Positions 44,696 through 53,509 of a stretch of 64,000 nt of DNA are shown here, one piece after another. The stretch covers positions 95,439-159,438 of the forward strand of contig QHYK01000071.1 in assembly GCA_003224085.1 (NCBI GenBank), given 5' to 3'. The notes under the pieces are model-generated. The model was not told the DNA's origin. It ran no database searches and saw only the letters and a program-made list of their open reading frames with translations. How positions within the stretch are numbered: the stretch's first letter is position 1; each line of letters starts with the position of its first letter. A program made the position numbers and the translations under genes. The DNA comes from Acidobacteriota bacterium (GTDB taxonomy: Bacteria > Acidobacteriota > Terriglobia > Acidiferrales > UBA7541).

Positions 44696-46006
44696 ATGTT
44701 CTTCCGACTCGTTGGCGATTCTTTCGGGCGGCGTCCCCGGCACAAGTTGCTGACCGGCGCGGCGCTAGCTCTCGGCATGGGTGTGGCCACGGCGGCGCTC
44801 AGCGTGGCGCTAGACGTCGGCGACCGCCTGGCAAGAGAATTCCGCAGCTTGGGCGCAAACCTAGTGGTCACGCCGAAGGCCGATTCGCTGCCGCTCGAAA
44901 TCGGCGGCGTGGATTATCGCCCGGTGAATGCAGGAGCGTATCTGCCCGAAGCGGACCTGCCAAAACTCAAAACCATTTTCTGGCACAACAACATCATGGG
45001 TTTCGCGCCGATCTTGGAGGTGCCCGTTCAGTCTTGGACTCCGGCTTCCCAGACTGCGTTTGCGCCGAAGATCAACAATGAGACCACATTGATCGGCACT
45101 TGGGCGCGTCACGCCGTGGCCGTCCCGGATGGCGGAACTTTTCTGACCGGGGCCGAAAAGACAAATCCGTGGTGGCAAGTGGATGGGCAATGGTTTGCAG
45201 AAGGCAATCTGGAATGTGTCGTTGGCCAAAATCTTGCGCGCAAGAGTCAGCTTCGCGCTGGCGATATCGTTAACGTCAGTCCAAAGGAAAACAGCTCTCC
45301 GGCCGTCGCTCTTGAGGTGACTGGTATTTTGTCAACGGGCGGTGTGGAAGACGAGGCTATCGTGGCGCCTCTCTCGGTTGCGCAGCGGTTGGCGGGCAAG
45401 CCCGGCGAATACCGCAAACTTTACGTCAGCGCGCTAACCAAGCCGGAAGATGCGTTCGCCAAGCGCGACACGAAGACATTCACGCCCGCGGAGTACGACC
45501 GCTGGTTCTGCACGCCGTACATTTCGTCCATTGCCTTTCAGATTCAGCAGGAATTGCCGGGAACCGAGGTGCGCGTGATTCGCCGCGTTGCGGAGGGCGA
45601 AGGTCAGATCCTGAGTCGCGTGCAAATGCTGCTTTGGCTGGTCACTCTGGCCGCCATGTTGGCGGCGGCGCTGGCCGTGGGCGCTTCGTCAGCCGCATCG
45701 GTGATTGAGCGGCAAGTGGAGATTGGCCTGATGAAAGCGCTGGGGGCTGGATCCGGTGCAGTCGGTTTCTTGCTCGCGGCCGAACAGCTGTTGCTCGCGT
45801 TTGTGGGCGGAGGCGTCGGTTACGCACTGGGAATCGTTTTGGCACGCTGGCTGGGCGAAAAGATTTTTGGCGCCGCACCCGAACCAACGCTGCTGGTCTT
45901 TCTGGTCGTTCTCGGGTTGGCAGCGGTCGTGACGTTACTAGGCAGCGCCATTCCCCTGCGGCGCGCTTCGCGCATTGAACCGGCGCCTATCCTGCGAGGC
46001 GAATGA
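44696..46006 (+). CDS. FtsX-like ABC transporter permease (Fet/p19-system type, subunit 1)
   Basis: A 436-residue permease of the FtsX/MacB type with one N-terminal helix (residues 18-38), a large periplasmic domain (about 40-285), and three C-terminal helices (from MLLWLVTLAAMLAAALAVGASSA on) with the EIGLMKALGAGSGAVGFLLAAEQ coupling segment. In p19/Fet iron systems such a permease pair sits next to FTR1. It overlaps the next gene by four bases (ATGA at 46003-46006), so translation is coupled. Whether the ABC part moves iron, electrons or another partner is unsettled in the known systems. Confidence 0.88.
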   Translation: MFFRLVGDSFGRRPRHKLLTGAALALGMGVATAALSVALDVGDRLAREFRSLGANLVVTPKADSLPLEIGGVDYRPVNAGAYLPEADLPKLKTIFWHNNIMGFAPILEVPVQSWTPASQTAFAPKINNETTLIGTWARHAVAVPDGGTFLTGAEKTNPWWQVDGQWFAEGNLECVVGQNLARKSQLRAGDIVNVSPKENSSPAVALEVTGILSTGGVEDEAIVAPLSVAQRLAGKPGEYRKLYVSALTKPEDAFAKRDTKTFTPAEYDRWFCTPYISSIAFQIQQELPGTEVRVIRRVAEGEGQILSRVQMLLWLVTLAAMLAAALAVGASSAASVIERQVEIGLMKALGAGSGAVGFLLAAEQLLLAFVGGGVGYALGIVLARWLGEKIFGAAPEPTLLVFLVVLGLAAVVTLLGSAIPLRRASRIEPAPILRGE

Positions 46007-47160
46007 TGACGGAGCTGCGCGACACGAACCGAGCAATGTTCTGGCGCATCGTCCGGCGCTTGCTTGGCGCCAATCGCGGGCGGCTCGTCGTCATGCTGCT
46101 GGCGCTCGGGGCTGGCGGCGCCGTCACCGCCGCGCTTCTAAACTTGCAAGTGGACGCCAAGCGGCGCCTTACTACTGAATTCCGCACCTTCGGTCCAAAC
46201 ATCATAGTTGCTCCGCGCGAGAACAGCGTTCATGGCGGTTCGCCAGAGACGCTGGATGAGTCGCTCCTCAGGCGAATTCCACAGGAATGGTATCAGCGCG
46301 GCATCAAGGTCGTACCGCTTCTGTATCTCGTCGCCGAGGCCTACAAAACTGGCTCTGATCGCCGAGTGCCTCTTGTCGTTGCAGGCAAAGGCGGGAGCAC
46401 TATGCATGTCGGCGTCAACGGGCCTCCGTTCGAGTCGCTGATTTCCTGCGACGTAGGCACCCGGGTTGCGGCTGAAATGCAATTAAGACCCCAGGAAAAG
46501 CTCATTTTACAAACCCGGGTGCGAGAGCAACCCTGCAACTTCAACCCTACCTCTGCAACGGGCGGCCCCGAAGACGATCAAGTCATCGTGGCAATGGGAG
46601 CCGCGCAAGACTTGGCGGCGCTTCCTGGTCGCGCCGGCATGATCGAACTGACCGTGCCCGGCACACCCCAAGAAATCACGAATTGCATCGCAACGCTCCG
46701 TCAACTTTTTCCCGATGCCGACGTCCGACCCATTCGCCAATTCACCGAGGGCGAGGCAAAAATCTACAACCGCATCAACGGCGTGCTCACCGCTACCATC
46801 GCGGTCGTCCTGGTTCTCACGGCCTTCTGTGTCATGGCAGCGATGACCAACGTGGCCATCGAGCGCAAGATGGACGTTGGGTTGATGAAAGCCATTGGTG
46901 GAGCGACGCGGCGCGTCGTGCGGCTCTTTCTTGCTGAAGCCGCGCTGCTGGGTCTTGGGGGCGGTTTAATCGGAGCAGCGCTTGGCATTCTTCTCTCTAT
47001 CGGCTTGGGCAAAGCCGTTTTTGGAGTCGCGGCGCGCCCGCGCCTGATTGTGTATCCTGTAGCTGTGGGTTTGACGATGCTGGTGGCGATTCTGAGCGCC
47101 TTCCCGCTGCGGCGGCTGGCGAGCATCCGCCCGGCATCGGTGTTTCGAGGTGAAGCGTGA
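46003..47160 (+). CDS. FtsX-like ABC transporter permease (Fet/p19-system type, subunit 2)
   Basis: Second permease (385 residues), same topology as its neighbour: one N-terminal helix, periplasmic domain with GQ-type loops, then three C-terminal helices (TATIAVVLVLTAFCVMAAMTN ... KMDVGLMKAIGGATRRVVRLFLAEAAL). The two are paralogous and should form a heterodimer. It overlaps the upstream gene by four bases and the downstream ATPase by four (GTGA at 47157-47160). Confidence 0.88.
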   Translation: MMTELRDTNRAMFWRIVRRLLGANRGRLVVMLLALGAGGAVTAALLNLQVDAKRRLTTEFRTFGPNIIVAPRENSVHGGSPETLDESLLRRIPQEWYQRGIKVVPLLYLVAEAYKTGSDRRVPLVVAGKGGSTMHVGVNGPPFESLISCDVGTRVAAEMQLRPQEKLILQTRVREQPCNFNPTSATGGPEDDQVIVAMGAAQDLAALPGRAGMIELTVPGTPQEITNCIATLRQLFPDADVRPIRQFTEGEAKIYNRINGVLTATIAVVLVLTAFCVMAAMTNVAIERKMDVGLMKAIGGATRRVVRLFLAEAALLGLGGGLIGAALGILLSIGLGKAVFGVAARPRLIVYPVAVGLTMLVAILSAFPLRRLASIRPASVFRGEA

Positions 47161-48368
47161 GTGTGGTTGCTCCAGTTCAGTTACAGCCGCGCGCGGCAGC
47201 GCTGCAAGTCGTCATCGACAATTTGATCAAGCAGTACGGCACGATGCGCGCGCTCAACGGCGTGAGTTTCGCAGTGAACGGCGGCGAATGGGTTGCCCTT
47301 ATGGGTCCTTCCGGCTCGGGAAAAACCACGCTCATCAACATTCTAGGTGGATTGGACACGCTGACCTCAGGACGCGTGGTCGTAGATGGGGTGGATCTCG
47401 CGAAACTCGGAGAAAACGATTTGGTCCGTTACCGCGCGGAAAAAGTAGGCTTCGTTTTTCAGCAATTCCATCTGGTGCCGTATCTGACCGCGCTCGAAAA
47501 CGTAATGCTTGCGCAGTATTTTCACAGCGTCACGGACGAAAAAGAGGCCCAAGAAGCCCTCAAACGCGTGGGCCTCGGCGACCGCCTCACGCATCTGCCC
47601 GCGCAGCTTTCCGGTGGCGAGCAGCAGCGGGTAGCCATCGCGCGCGCTTTGATCAATCAGCCGAAGCTGATTCTTGCTGACGAGCCCACCGGCAACCTCG
47701 ACGAAGCCAACGAAAGAATCATCATCGACATTTTCCGCAAGTTGCACAATGCCGGGCACACGATTTTGATGGTCACGCATGATCCCGAAATCGCACGGCA
47801 AGCCGATCGCCGCGTTGAACTGGCGCACGGATACTTGCATTTCGATTCGGCGGTGCATGGGCCGAGTCAGCCGCTCAATTGCCCGCTGGTGGACACGCCG
47901 GACTGTTGCAAGCCTGTTTCAACCGACGACGAAATTCGCTTTGATCACCTCCTCGAACAGATTTGGGTCTGGGGTGAGGAAGGGAAGCCTGCTGAGGTCG
48001 CGCGTCTGCGTGCCGCCGGGGCCTCGGGAAAACTTTCCACGGTGCCGGAAGAGCCTGCCTCGCGCGTCCTTTCGCGTATGGCAGAGCTGCATTTGGTCGC
48101 GCTGCAAAACGGGGAAGCGCAGTTGACTCCAGCCGGAAGCCAGCGCGCGCGCGACGTGGTTCGCCGCCATCGTCTGGCCGAGCGTCTGTTCAAGGACACT
48201 TTTGCCGTTGACGAAACCGAAGCGCACACACAAGCCTGCCGGTTCGAGCACATCATCAGCCCGGAACTCGACGCGCGCATTTGCACGTTCCTTGGGCATC
48301 CGAAAACCTGCCCTCATGGCAATCCCATTCCTCCCGGTGCGTGCTGCGACGGAAAGTCGAGGTCTTGA
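47157..48368 (+). CDS. ABC ATPase fused to a DtxR-type iron-sensing repressor domain
   Basis: A 403-residue fusion. Residues 1-232 are a MacB-like ATPase: Walker [10 protein letters not shown] (50-58), Q-loop Gln102, signature LSGGE (151-155), Walker B LILADEP (171-177), H-loop His208. A linker with Cys242, Cys250, Cys251 leads to residues 258-397, which align with DtxR: winged helix (258-330, [16 protein letters not shown]), then His338, Glu342, His357, Cys361, Glu364, His365, the exact spacing of DtxR His79, Glu83, His98, Cys102, Glu105, His106. Met10 is replaced by His264. GNPIPPG closes the dimerisation part; no SH3 domain. The last gene of the operon; GTG 47157 overlaps the permease. It couples iron transport and iron sensing in one chain. 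Confidence 0.85.
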   Translation: MSVVAPVQLQPRAAALQVVIDNLIKQYGTMRALNGVSFAVNGGEWVALMGPSGSGKTTLINILGGLDTLTSGRVVVDGVDLAKLGENDLVRYRAEKVGFVFQQFHLVPYLTALENVMLAQYFHSVTDEKEAQEALKRVGLGDRLTHLPAQLSGGEQQRVAIARALINQPKLILADEPTGNLDEANERIIIDIFRKLHNAGHTILMVTHDPEIARQADRRVELAHGYLHFDSAVHGPSQPLNCPLVDTPDCCKPVSTDDEIRFDHLLEQIWVWGEEGKPAEVARLRAAGASGKLSTVPEEPASRVLSRMAELHLVALQNGEAQLTPAGSQRARDVVRRHRLAERLFKDTFAVDETEAHTQACRFEHIISPELDARICTFLGHPKTCPHGNPIPPGACCDGKSRS

Positions 48369-48395
48369 AATTTTGATGCTCCCTGCTTCTATTCT

Positions 48396-48418
48396 CTGCG
48401 ATGTACCGCAGCTTTTTT
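48396..48418 (+). terminator. Hairpin-T-run after the iron operon
   Basis: Stem CTGCG (48396-48400) / CGCAG (48407-48411) with a six-base loop, then C and TTTTTT. Short but well placed 28 bases after the ATPase-DtxR stop, so a likely intrinsic terminator. Confidence 0.55.
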
Positions 48419-48469
48419 GTTTGTTTTTCCAAGCTCTCGACGGTGAACCGTCAACGGTAGACTTGCAAA

Positions 48470-48862
48470 ATGCCCACTCCCCTCGACCCACGTAAAAAAC
48501 CAACCGGCGTCAAGGTTCACGTCTCCAGCGGAGCGGGCGTGGACATCACTTGGGCCGACGGCCACGCCAGCCATTACGATTTCGAATATTTGCGCGACGA
48601 ATGCCCTTGTGCGACGTGCAACGACGAACGCGCCAAAAAAGAAGCCTTCAAATCTCTCGCCCCGGGAACGGTTTCCTCTCCCGCGCTTCCGATGTTCAAA
48701 CCCAAACCGCGCGCCAGGGCAGCCACGCAGGTCGGGAATTACGCCATTCAAATCACGTTTACCGACGGTCACGCAACCGGCATTTATGCCTACGATCATC
48801 TCCGCAGCATCTGCCCGTGCCCGGAGTGTGCGAAAGCGTTTCGAACGGCGTCTGCCGTTTGA
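48470..48862 (+). CDS. DUF971 family protein
   Basis: A 130-residue protein with the DUF971/GBBH-like N-terminal domain: VDITWADGHASHYDFEYLRDECPCATC and ITFTDGHATGIYAYDHLRSICPCPEC, two CPCxxC motifs that suggest metal or Fe-S binding. In other bacteria it accompanies Mrp-type Fe-S carriers or BioC-like genes. It comes after the iron operon terminator and could use its product, but a direct link is only positional. Confidence 0.8.
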   Translation: MPTPLDPRKKPTGVKVHVSSGAGVDITWADGHASHYDFEYLRDECPCATCNDERAKKEAFKSLAPGTVSSPALPMFKPKPRARAATQVGNYAIQITFTDGHATGIYAYDHLRSICPCPECAKAFRTASAV

Positions 48863-48951
48863 TCCTTGCGGAACTTAAACTGGTCTGTTTCAGTGGACTT
48901 CACGCGGGAAAAATGCGAGCATTTCATTCTGCTAGGTAGCGAAATCCGCAC

Positions 48952-51219
48952 ATGAGCAGCATTCCCAACAACCCTGCTGCCACGGGCAGACGGGGCAATG
49001 GAATTCCGCGCGTTTTGGTGGCCACGACCGCGCTGCTGAGTTTCATCTCCTTTTGGCGTGCTGCTGCGATTGTCCTCAACGACCTGGCCTCTTCCGCGTA
49101 TTACGCGGGCGGCGAAGCGGAAGCCTACGTCGGCAAGGCTGCACCCTGGTTCATTCTCGCCATCATGCTGTTTTCCTACGCCGTGCGCGCGATTTACGTG
49201 GAGAGCTGCAGCATGTTTGTGCGCGGGGGCGTCTACCGCGTGGTCAAGGAGGCCATGGGCGGAACGCTTGCTAAGTTCAGTGTTTCTGCGCTGATGTTCG
49301 ACTATATTCTAACCGGACCGATTAGCGGCGTGGCCGCGGGCCAGTACATTGTCGGCCTGGCCAACGAGACGTTTGATTATATTCACATCCCTCTGCACAT
49401 TGCGCCGGGCGCGGGCGCCGCGATGTTCGCAATTTTCGTCACCGTCTATTTCTGGTGGTACAACATCAAGGGCGTTCCGGAATCCGGCCAGAAGGCCATG
49501 CGCATCATGCAGTTCACGACCGTAATGGTCGTGATCCTGATTGGCTGGTGCCTGTACACCATTTCGCTCCGGCATCCCGCGCTTCCCCCGCTGCCTCATC
49601 CGAAGAATCTGAAGCTTGGACCCAATGCCCTGGGTTGGCTGTACGGCGTCCAATTCGGGCACCTTGCCGGTGTTATCGCGATTTTTGTCGGCCTTGGGCA
49701 TTCCGTGCTGGCGATGAGCGGAGAAGAGTCTCTGGCGCAGGTGTACCGCGAAATCGAGTCTCCCAAGCTGCCCAACCTCAAGAAAACCGGGTTGGTCATC
49801 TTTATTTATAGCCTGGTATTTACTTCGCTGGTTTCGTTTTTTGCGGTGATGCTCATTCCCGACGACGTTCGCCAACATTATTTGGAAAATCTAATTGGCG
49901 GATTGGCCATGAATTTGGAAGGACCGTTTTTGCTTCGGTTGCTCTTCCACGGCTTCGTCGTCGTCGTAGGCACGCTGATTCTGGCCGGCGCCGTGAACAC
50001 GGCCATTGTGGGTTCGAACGGCGTACTGAACCGCGTCTCGGAAGATGGCGTTCTCGCCGACTGGTTCCGTCAGCCTCACCGCCGGTTTGGCACTTCCTAT
50101 CGCATCATCAACATCATCGCCGGTCTGCAAATCCTCACGATCATAATCAGCCGCGGCGACGTCACCTTCCTTGCGAACTTGTACGCTTTCGGCGTTATTT
50201 GGAGTTTCGCCATGAAGGGCATGGCCGTCTTGGTCCTCCGTTACACGCATCCCGGCGACCGCGAATATCGTGTGCCGCTGAATTTCAGGCTCTTTGGCGT
50301 GGAGATTCCGCTGGGGCTCGGCCTTATTACGCTCGTCCTGCTCGGCATCGCGGTTGTAAACCTGTTCACGAAAGAAGAAGCCACCATTGCGGGCGTAACG
50401 TTTTCCGTCCTGCTTTTCATTGTCTTCACCATTTCGGAGAGAGTCACGCATCGCGGGCGCGGCGCCGCCAGGCACGTGGAGATGGACCAATTCCACTTGG
50501 AAATGGAAAGCGAGCTGACGCCGCAGGCCGTCGGAGTTCGTCCCGGCAATATTCTCGTGCCCGTCAGCAACATCCACTCCTTATATCACCTGGGTAATGT
50601 CCTGGACCGTGTGAAGCCAGGCAGGCGCGACGTCGTCGTTCTTCACGTGCGATTATTGCGCCGTTCCGCTTCCGGCGAATACGAACTCGAGGCCGAACAG
50701 CTTTTCGGCGGCATCGAGCAGCGGCTTTTCTCGCAGGCGCTGGCGATGGCGGAAAAACGCGGCAAATCCATCCGCCTCGCCGTCGTCGCCGCGAACGATC
50801 TAGCGGAAGGTATTCTTCGCGCGGCCACTTCGCTGCAGTCCAGCACCATTGTCCTTGGCCATTCCTCGAGAGAGACCACAGAGGAACAGGCCCGGCAGAT
50901 TGGCGAAGCCTGGGAAAAACTGGGCGATACAAAGCCGCAGTTCAACCTGGAAATCCATATGCCCAACGGGGACAAGCTCTACAAGGTCCTCGGTCCCCAC
51001 GCGCCCAACCTCACGGCCAATGAGATCAATCTGCTGCACCGCTTGTGGTTGCGTTTCAGCGATCTGGTAGCGCCCCTCGAATTGCACCATCACGACGTGG
51101 TCCACTTCGCGCTGGAAGAAGTTCAGAAAGAATTGGACGAAGGGCACGAAGATGACGCTGTCTGCCGCTTGCGCAAGCACCTCGAAGAGAATCAGAAGAA
51201 ACGCAAGTTATCGTCATAG
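48952..51219 (+). CDS. APC-superfamily permease with large cytoplasmic C-terminal domain
   Basis: A 755-residue transporter. About twelve hydrophobic helices occupy residues 20-505, with the APC signature ALLSFISFWRAAAIVLNDLASSAYYAGGEAE in the first helix region and a Gly/Glu segment AMSGEESLAQVYREIESPK in the middle. Residues 525-755 are soluble and contain a Usp-like fold (ILVPVSNIHSLYHLGNVLDR ... TIVLGHSSRETTEEQARQI) and a charged helical tail. Usp-type domains often regulate transport by nucleotide binding, but the Gly-rich ATP loop is not clear here. Substrate unknown; likely amino acids or polyamines. Confidence 0.82.
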   Translation: MSSIPNNPAATGRRGNGIPRVLVATTALLSFISFWRAAAIVLNDLASSAYYAGGEAEAYVGKAAPWFILAIMLFSYAVRAIYVESCSMFVRGGVYRVVKEAMGGTLAKFSVSALMFDYILTGPISGVAAGQYIVGLANETFDYIHIPLHIAPGAGAAMFAIFVTVYFWWYNIKGVPESGQKAMRIMQFTTVMVVILIGWCLYTISLRHPALPPLPHPKNLKLGPNALGWLYGVQFGHLAGVIAIFVGLGHSVLAMSGEESLAQVYREIESPKLPNLKKTGLVIFIYSLVFTSLVSFFAVMLIPDDVRQHYLENLIGGLAMNLEGPFLLRLLFHGFVVVVGTLILAGAVNTAIVGSNGVLNRVSEDGVLADWFRQPHRRFGTSYRIINIIAGLQILTIIISRGDVTFLANLYAFGVIWSFAMKGMAVLVLRYTHPGDREYRVPLNFRLFGVEIPLGLGLITLVLLGIAVVNLFTKEEATIAGVTFSVLLFIVFTISERVTHRGRGAARHVEMDQFHLEMESELTPQAVGVRPGNILVPVSNIHSLYHLGNVLDRVKPGRRDVVVLHVRLLRRSASGEYELEAEQLFGGIEQRLFSQALAMAEKRGKSIRLAVVAANDLAEGILRAATSLQSSTIVLGHSSRETTEEQARQIGEAWEKLGDTKPQFNLEIHMPNGDKLYKVLGPHAPNLTANEINLLHRLWLRFSDLVAPLELHHHDVVHFALEEVQKELDEGHEDDAVCRLRKHLEENQKKRKLSS

Positions 51220-51255
51220 GCGGGGACGCAAGCCCGCATTCCTTCCTCGCAATCT

Positions 51256-51667
51256 GTCTAGGCGAGTTGCGTTGTGCAGTGACCGCAGCGCTTCGCCGCG
51301 ATGGGAATAGTCATCGCGCATTGTGGGCACTCTTTCGTGGTCGGCGCCGCCGTGGGCGCGGGCTTCTTGGTCCAGCGATTTACCTGCTGCACGATAGAGA
51401 AAGACGGCGAAGGCGACAATCAAAGATTTGATGACGTTGTTCGGGAAAATGCCGTAATTCAGTGTGGCTCCGTGGTCCAATTTGGCTTCCGACCGCGACG
51501 CATAACTCTTGCCATTCAAGCTGAGGAAGAAGTTCGAGAAATCCACTTTGCCAATCAAGTGGCCGAGCGGCGGCATCATCTTTGCTGAACGCCGCCCCGA
51601 TGATTATGCCGACGGCCATGTCCATGGCGTACCCACGCATGACAAATTCCTTAAATTCCTTCAGCAC
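51256..51667 (-). pseudogene. mscL: Frameshifted mscL (large-conductance mechanosensitive channel)
   Basis: On the minus strand the MscL sequence is split over three frames. Frame one reads [20 protein letters not shown] then IIGAAFSK; frame two [18 protein letters not shown] to [20 protein letters not shown]; frame three [11 protein letters not shown] then CPQCAMTIPIAAKRCGHC, the zinc-ribbon tail. Between AFSK and MMPPLG about ten residues of the first helix are deleted, so there are at least two lesions. Intact MscL opens under membrane tension to release solutes; this copy cannot. If not an assembly fault, the lineage has lost this valve or has another copy elsewhere. Confidence 0.88.
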
Positions 51668-51834
51668 GGTCTTCCTCCTTGTTTTTCATGAAGGTGAATG
51701 ACGGCCCCAAGTGGATTCACCGCTTTTTGCGAGGGCCATCTTTTGCGCGGATTATATCCGAGAAGAACAGAAAAATAGAGGAGCCGGCCGGTAAGTTTAA
51801 AAACAGGGGCCGATGCCCGCCGCAGAGGATTATC

Positions 51835-52194
51835 TTAGCGCGGACGAAAGAGCAGCGTTGAAGCCAAAATCCCGCGCAGGACCAGAACCGCGCCTATGGC
51901 CGCGAGCAGGGGTCCTACCCACGCAAAAGGGACGCGGGTCATCGCTAGCATCAAGATTCCCAGGAGTACAAGAGAGAGCCCTCGCGTCCAATTCTCCCAG
52001 CGCTTCCACCATTGTCCTGGCTTATACAGAGCCCGCAGGCCCCACAGGATAAGCACGATGCTGAGGATCAGCCACGTTCTGCCGTGCCGGTTCACAAGAA
52101 TATGTCCCCGCAGGGCAAGCCACGCGACCAGGGCGCCGAGCATCACAAAAATCAGTTCGATCATGACCCGCAGCAACCGCTCTGGGGTGAGCAT
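51835..52194 (-). CDS. Small membrane protein, function unknown
   Basis: A 119-residue protein with four hydrophobic segments (IELIFVMLGALVAWLALRG, LILSIVLILWGLRALY, LSLVLLGILMLAMTR, VGPLLAAIGAVLVLRGIL) and a few basic residues between. It has no known motif. The start ATG 52194 gives the cleanest N-terminus (MLTPERLLRVMI). It lies downstream of the cyclophilin gene on the same strand and may share its transcript. Confidence 0.65.
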   Translation of the reverse strand: MLTPERLLRVMIELIFVMLGALVAWLALRGHILVNRHGRTWLILSIVLILWGLRALYKPGQWWKRWENWTRGLSLVLLGILMLAMTRVPFAWVGPLLAAIGAVLVLRGILASTLLFRPR

Positions 52195-52215
52195 GGCCTC
52201 TGGCTTCGCTTCCGA

Positions 52216-52743
52216 TTAGGCGATGCGCTCGATCCGCAGCTTCTGTATGGTAACGGGAGTGCGTGGGCGGTCGTTCGAATCGCGCGGCACATTCGAGATT
52301 TTGTTGGCCACGTCCTGGCCTTCCACGACTTCGCCAAAAATGGTGTGCCGGTTATCCAGCCACGGAGTCGCCGCTACGGTGACAAAAAATTGGCTGCCGT
52401 TCGTATTTGGCCCCGCGTTGGCCATCGAGAGGAATCCGGCTTTCGAATGTTTCAGCGAGGGATAGAACTCGTCGGCAAATTTGTAGCCCGGTCCGCCCAT
52501 CCCAGTGCCGTTCGGGCAGCCGCCCTGGATCATGAATTGCGGAATCACGCGGTGAAAAATCAGACCGTCGTAAAACGGCCGCTTTTCTTTTTGCCCTGTC
52601 TTTTCGTTGGTGAATTCCTTCGTGCCTTCGGCCAGCCCGACGAAATTGGCTACCGTCTTGGGCGCCTCTTTTTCGAACAGCCGGACCACGATGTTTCCCT
52701 GCGAAGTCTCAAAAATGGCGTACGTTCCTGCCGGTCGACTCAT
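52216..52743 (-). CDS. Peptidyl-prolyl cis-trans isomerase, cyclophilin type
   Basis: A 175-residue cytoplasmic cyclophilin with no signal peptide. [19 protein letters not shown] contains the catalytic Arg, [18 protein letters not shown] and [15 protein letters not shown] complete the active site, and the family's Phe/Trp/His residues are in place. It speeds proline isomerisation in folding proteins. Start ATG 52743. Confidence 0.94.
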   Translation of the reverse strand: MSRPAGTYAIFETSQGNIVVRLFEKEAPKTVANFVGLAEGTKEFTNEKTGQKEKRPFYDGLIFHRVIPQFMIQGGCPNGTGMGGPGYKFADEFYPSLKHSKAGFLSMANAGPNTNGSQFFVTVAATPWLDNRHTIFGEVVEGQDVANKISNVPRDSNDRPRTPVTIQKLRIERIA

Positions 52744-52798
52744 GCGCTCTCCTTACATGCCAAAATCATCCTACACGAGCCGGACTCTGGGACGCCAC

Positions 52799-53320
52799 TC
52801 ACCAGCCTTTCTGCTTGCGCAACTCCGTGATGTGGGCGGTGTGATGTCTCCCGTGCCATTCGTAGAGGAACAGCAGCCAATCCACATTGCGCTCGCCGCT
52901 TTCCGGGTGAATCAACGGCCTTGCGAATTGCTCCGCTTTCAGCGAGCGCCAAATGCGGTCCCAGCGATCGTGCACTGCCGTCAAAAGCGATAGCGATACC
53001 TCGATTGGCGTGGACTTTGAATCCGCCAGCTTGGACCATGCTTCCTGGTCGTAGGGCTTGATCGTTGGTTTTTCTTCCGTGAGTGCCAGTTTCAACCGCA
53101 CGTAAGCGTTCAGATGGCTGTCCGGTACGTGGTGTACTACCTGACGAACCGTCCATCCTCCAGCGCGATAAGGCGTATCGAACTGCCCGTCGTTCAAGCC
53201 CTTTACTGCCGCGCGCATTTTGCCGGGTAAGGCCGCGAGCTCCTCCATCGCTTGCTGCCGTCGCCCGGGCGTAATTTGCGACGGCATCTCAAAGTTTCCG
53301 ATTGGGTAGCGCGGATCCAT
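52799..53320 (-). CDS. DinB/YfiT-like metal-dependent protein
   Basis: A 173-residue four-helix bundle of the DinB/YfiT family. The metal-binding His are probably in RQVVHHVPDSHLNAY and in WHGRHHTAHITELR, matching the YfiT His triad. Members include bacillithiol or mycothiol-dependent thiol transferases and metal hydrolases. The N-terminal DPRYPIGNFEMP matches YfiT closely. A role in thiol conjugation is plausible, not proven. Confidence 0.85.
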   Translation of the reverse strand: MDPRYPIGNFEMPSQITPGRRQQAMEELAALPGKMRAAVKGLNDGQFDTPYRAGGWTVRQVVHHVPDSHLNAYVRLKLALTEEKPTIKPYDQEAWSKLADSKSTPIEVSLSLLTAVHDRWDRIWRSLKAEQFARPLIHPESGERNVDWLLFLYEWHGRHHTAHITELRKQKGW

Positions 53321-53509
53321 GTGACAGCCTCCTCAAGCGACGACGCTTCTGGAATATACGCACGCGAATTTGCGCGGGTCAACGCGGCTCCCGGAAAAAA
53401 TCTCTCCAATTTGGCTGCCGGATTCCGAAACGCCAAGTGGGCAATGCTACAATACAGCGGCTGTATCCGGCGGCCGCAGAGATGTATCTAATGTACGGAG
53501 AAGGATGGG

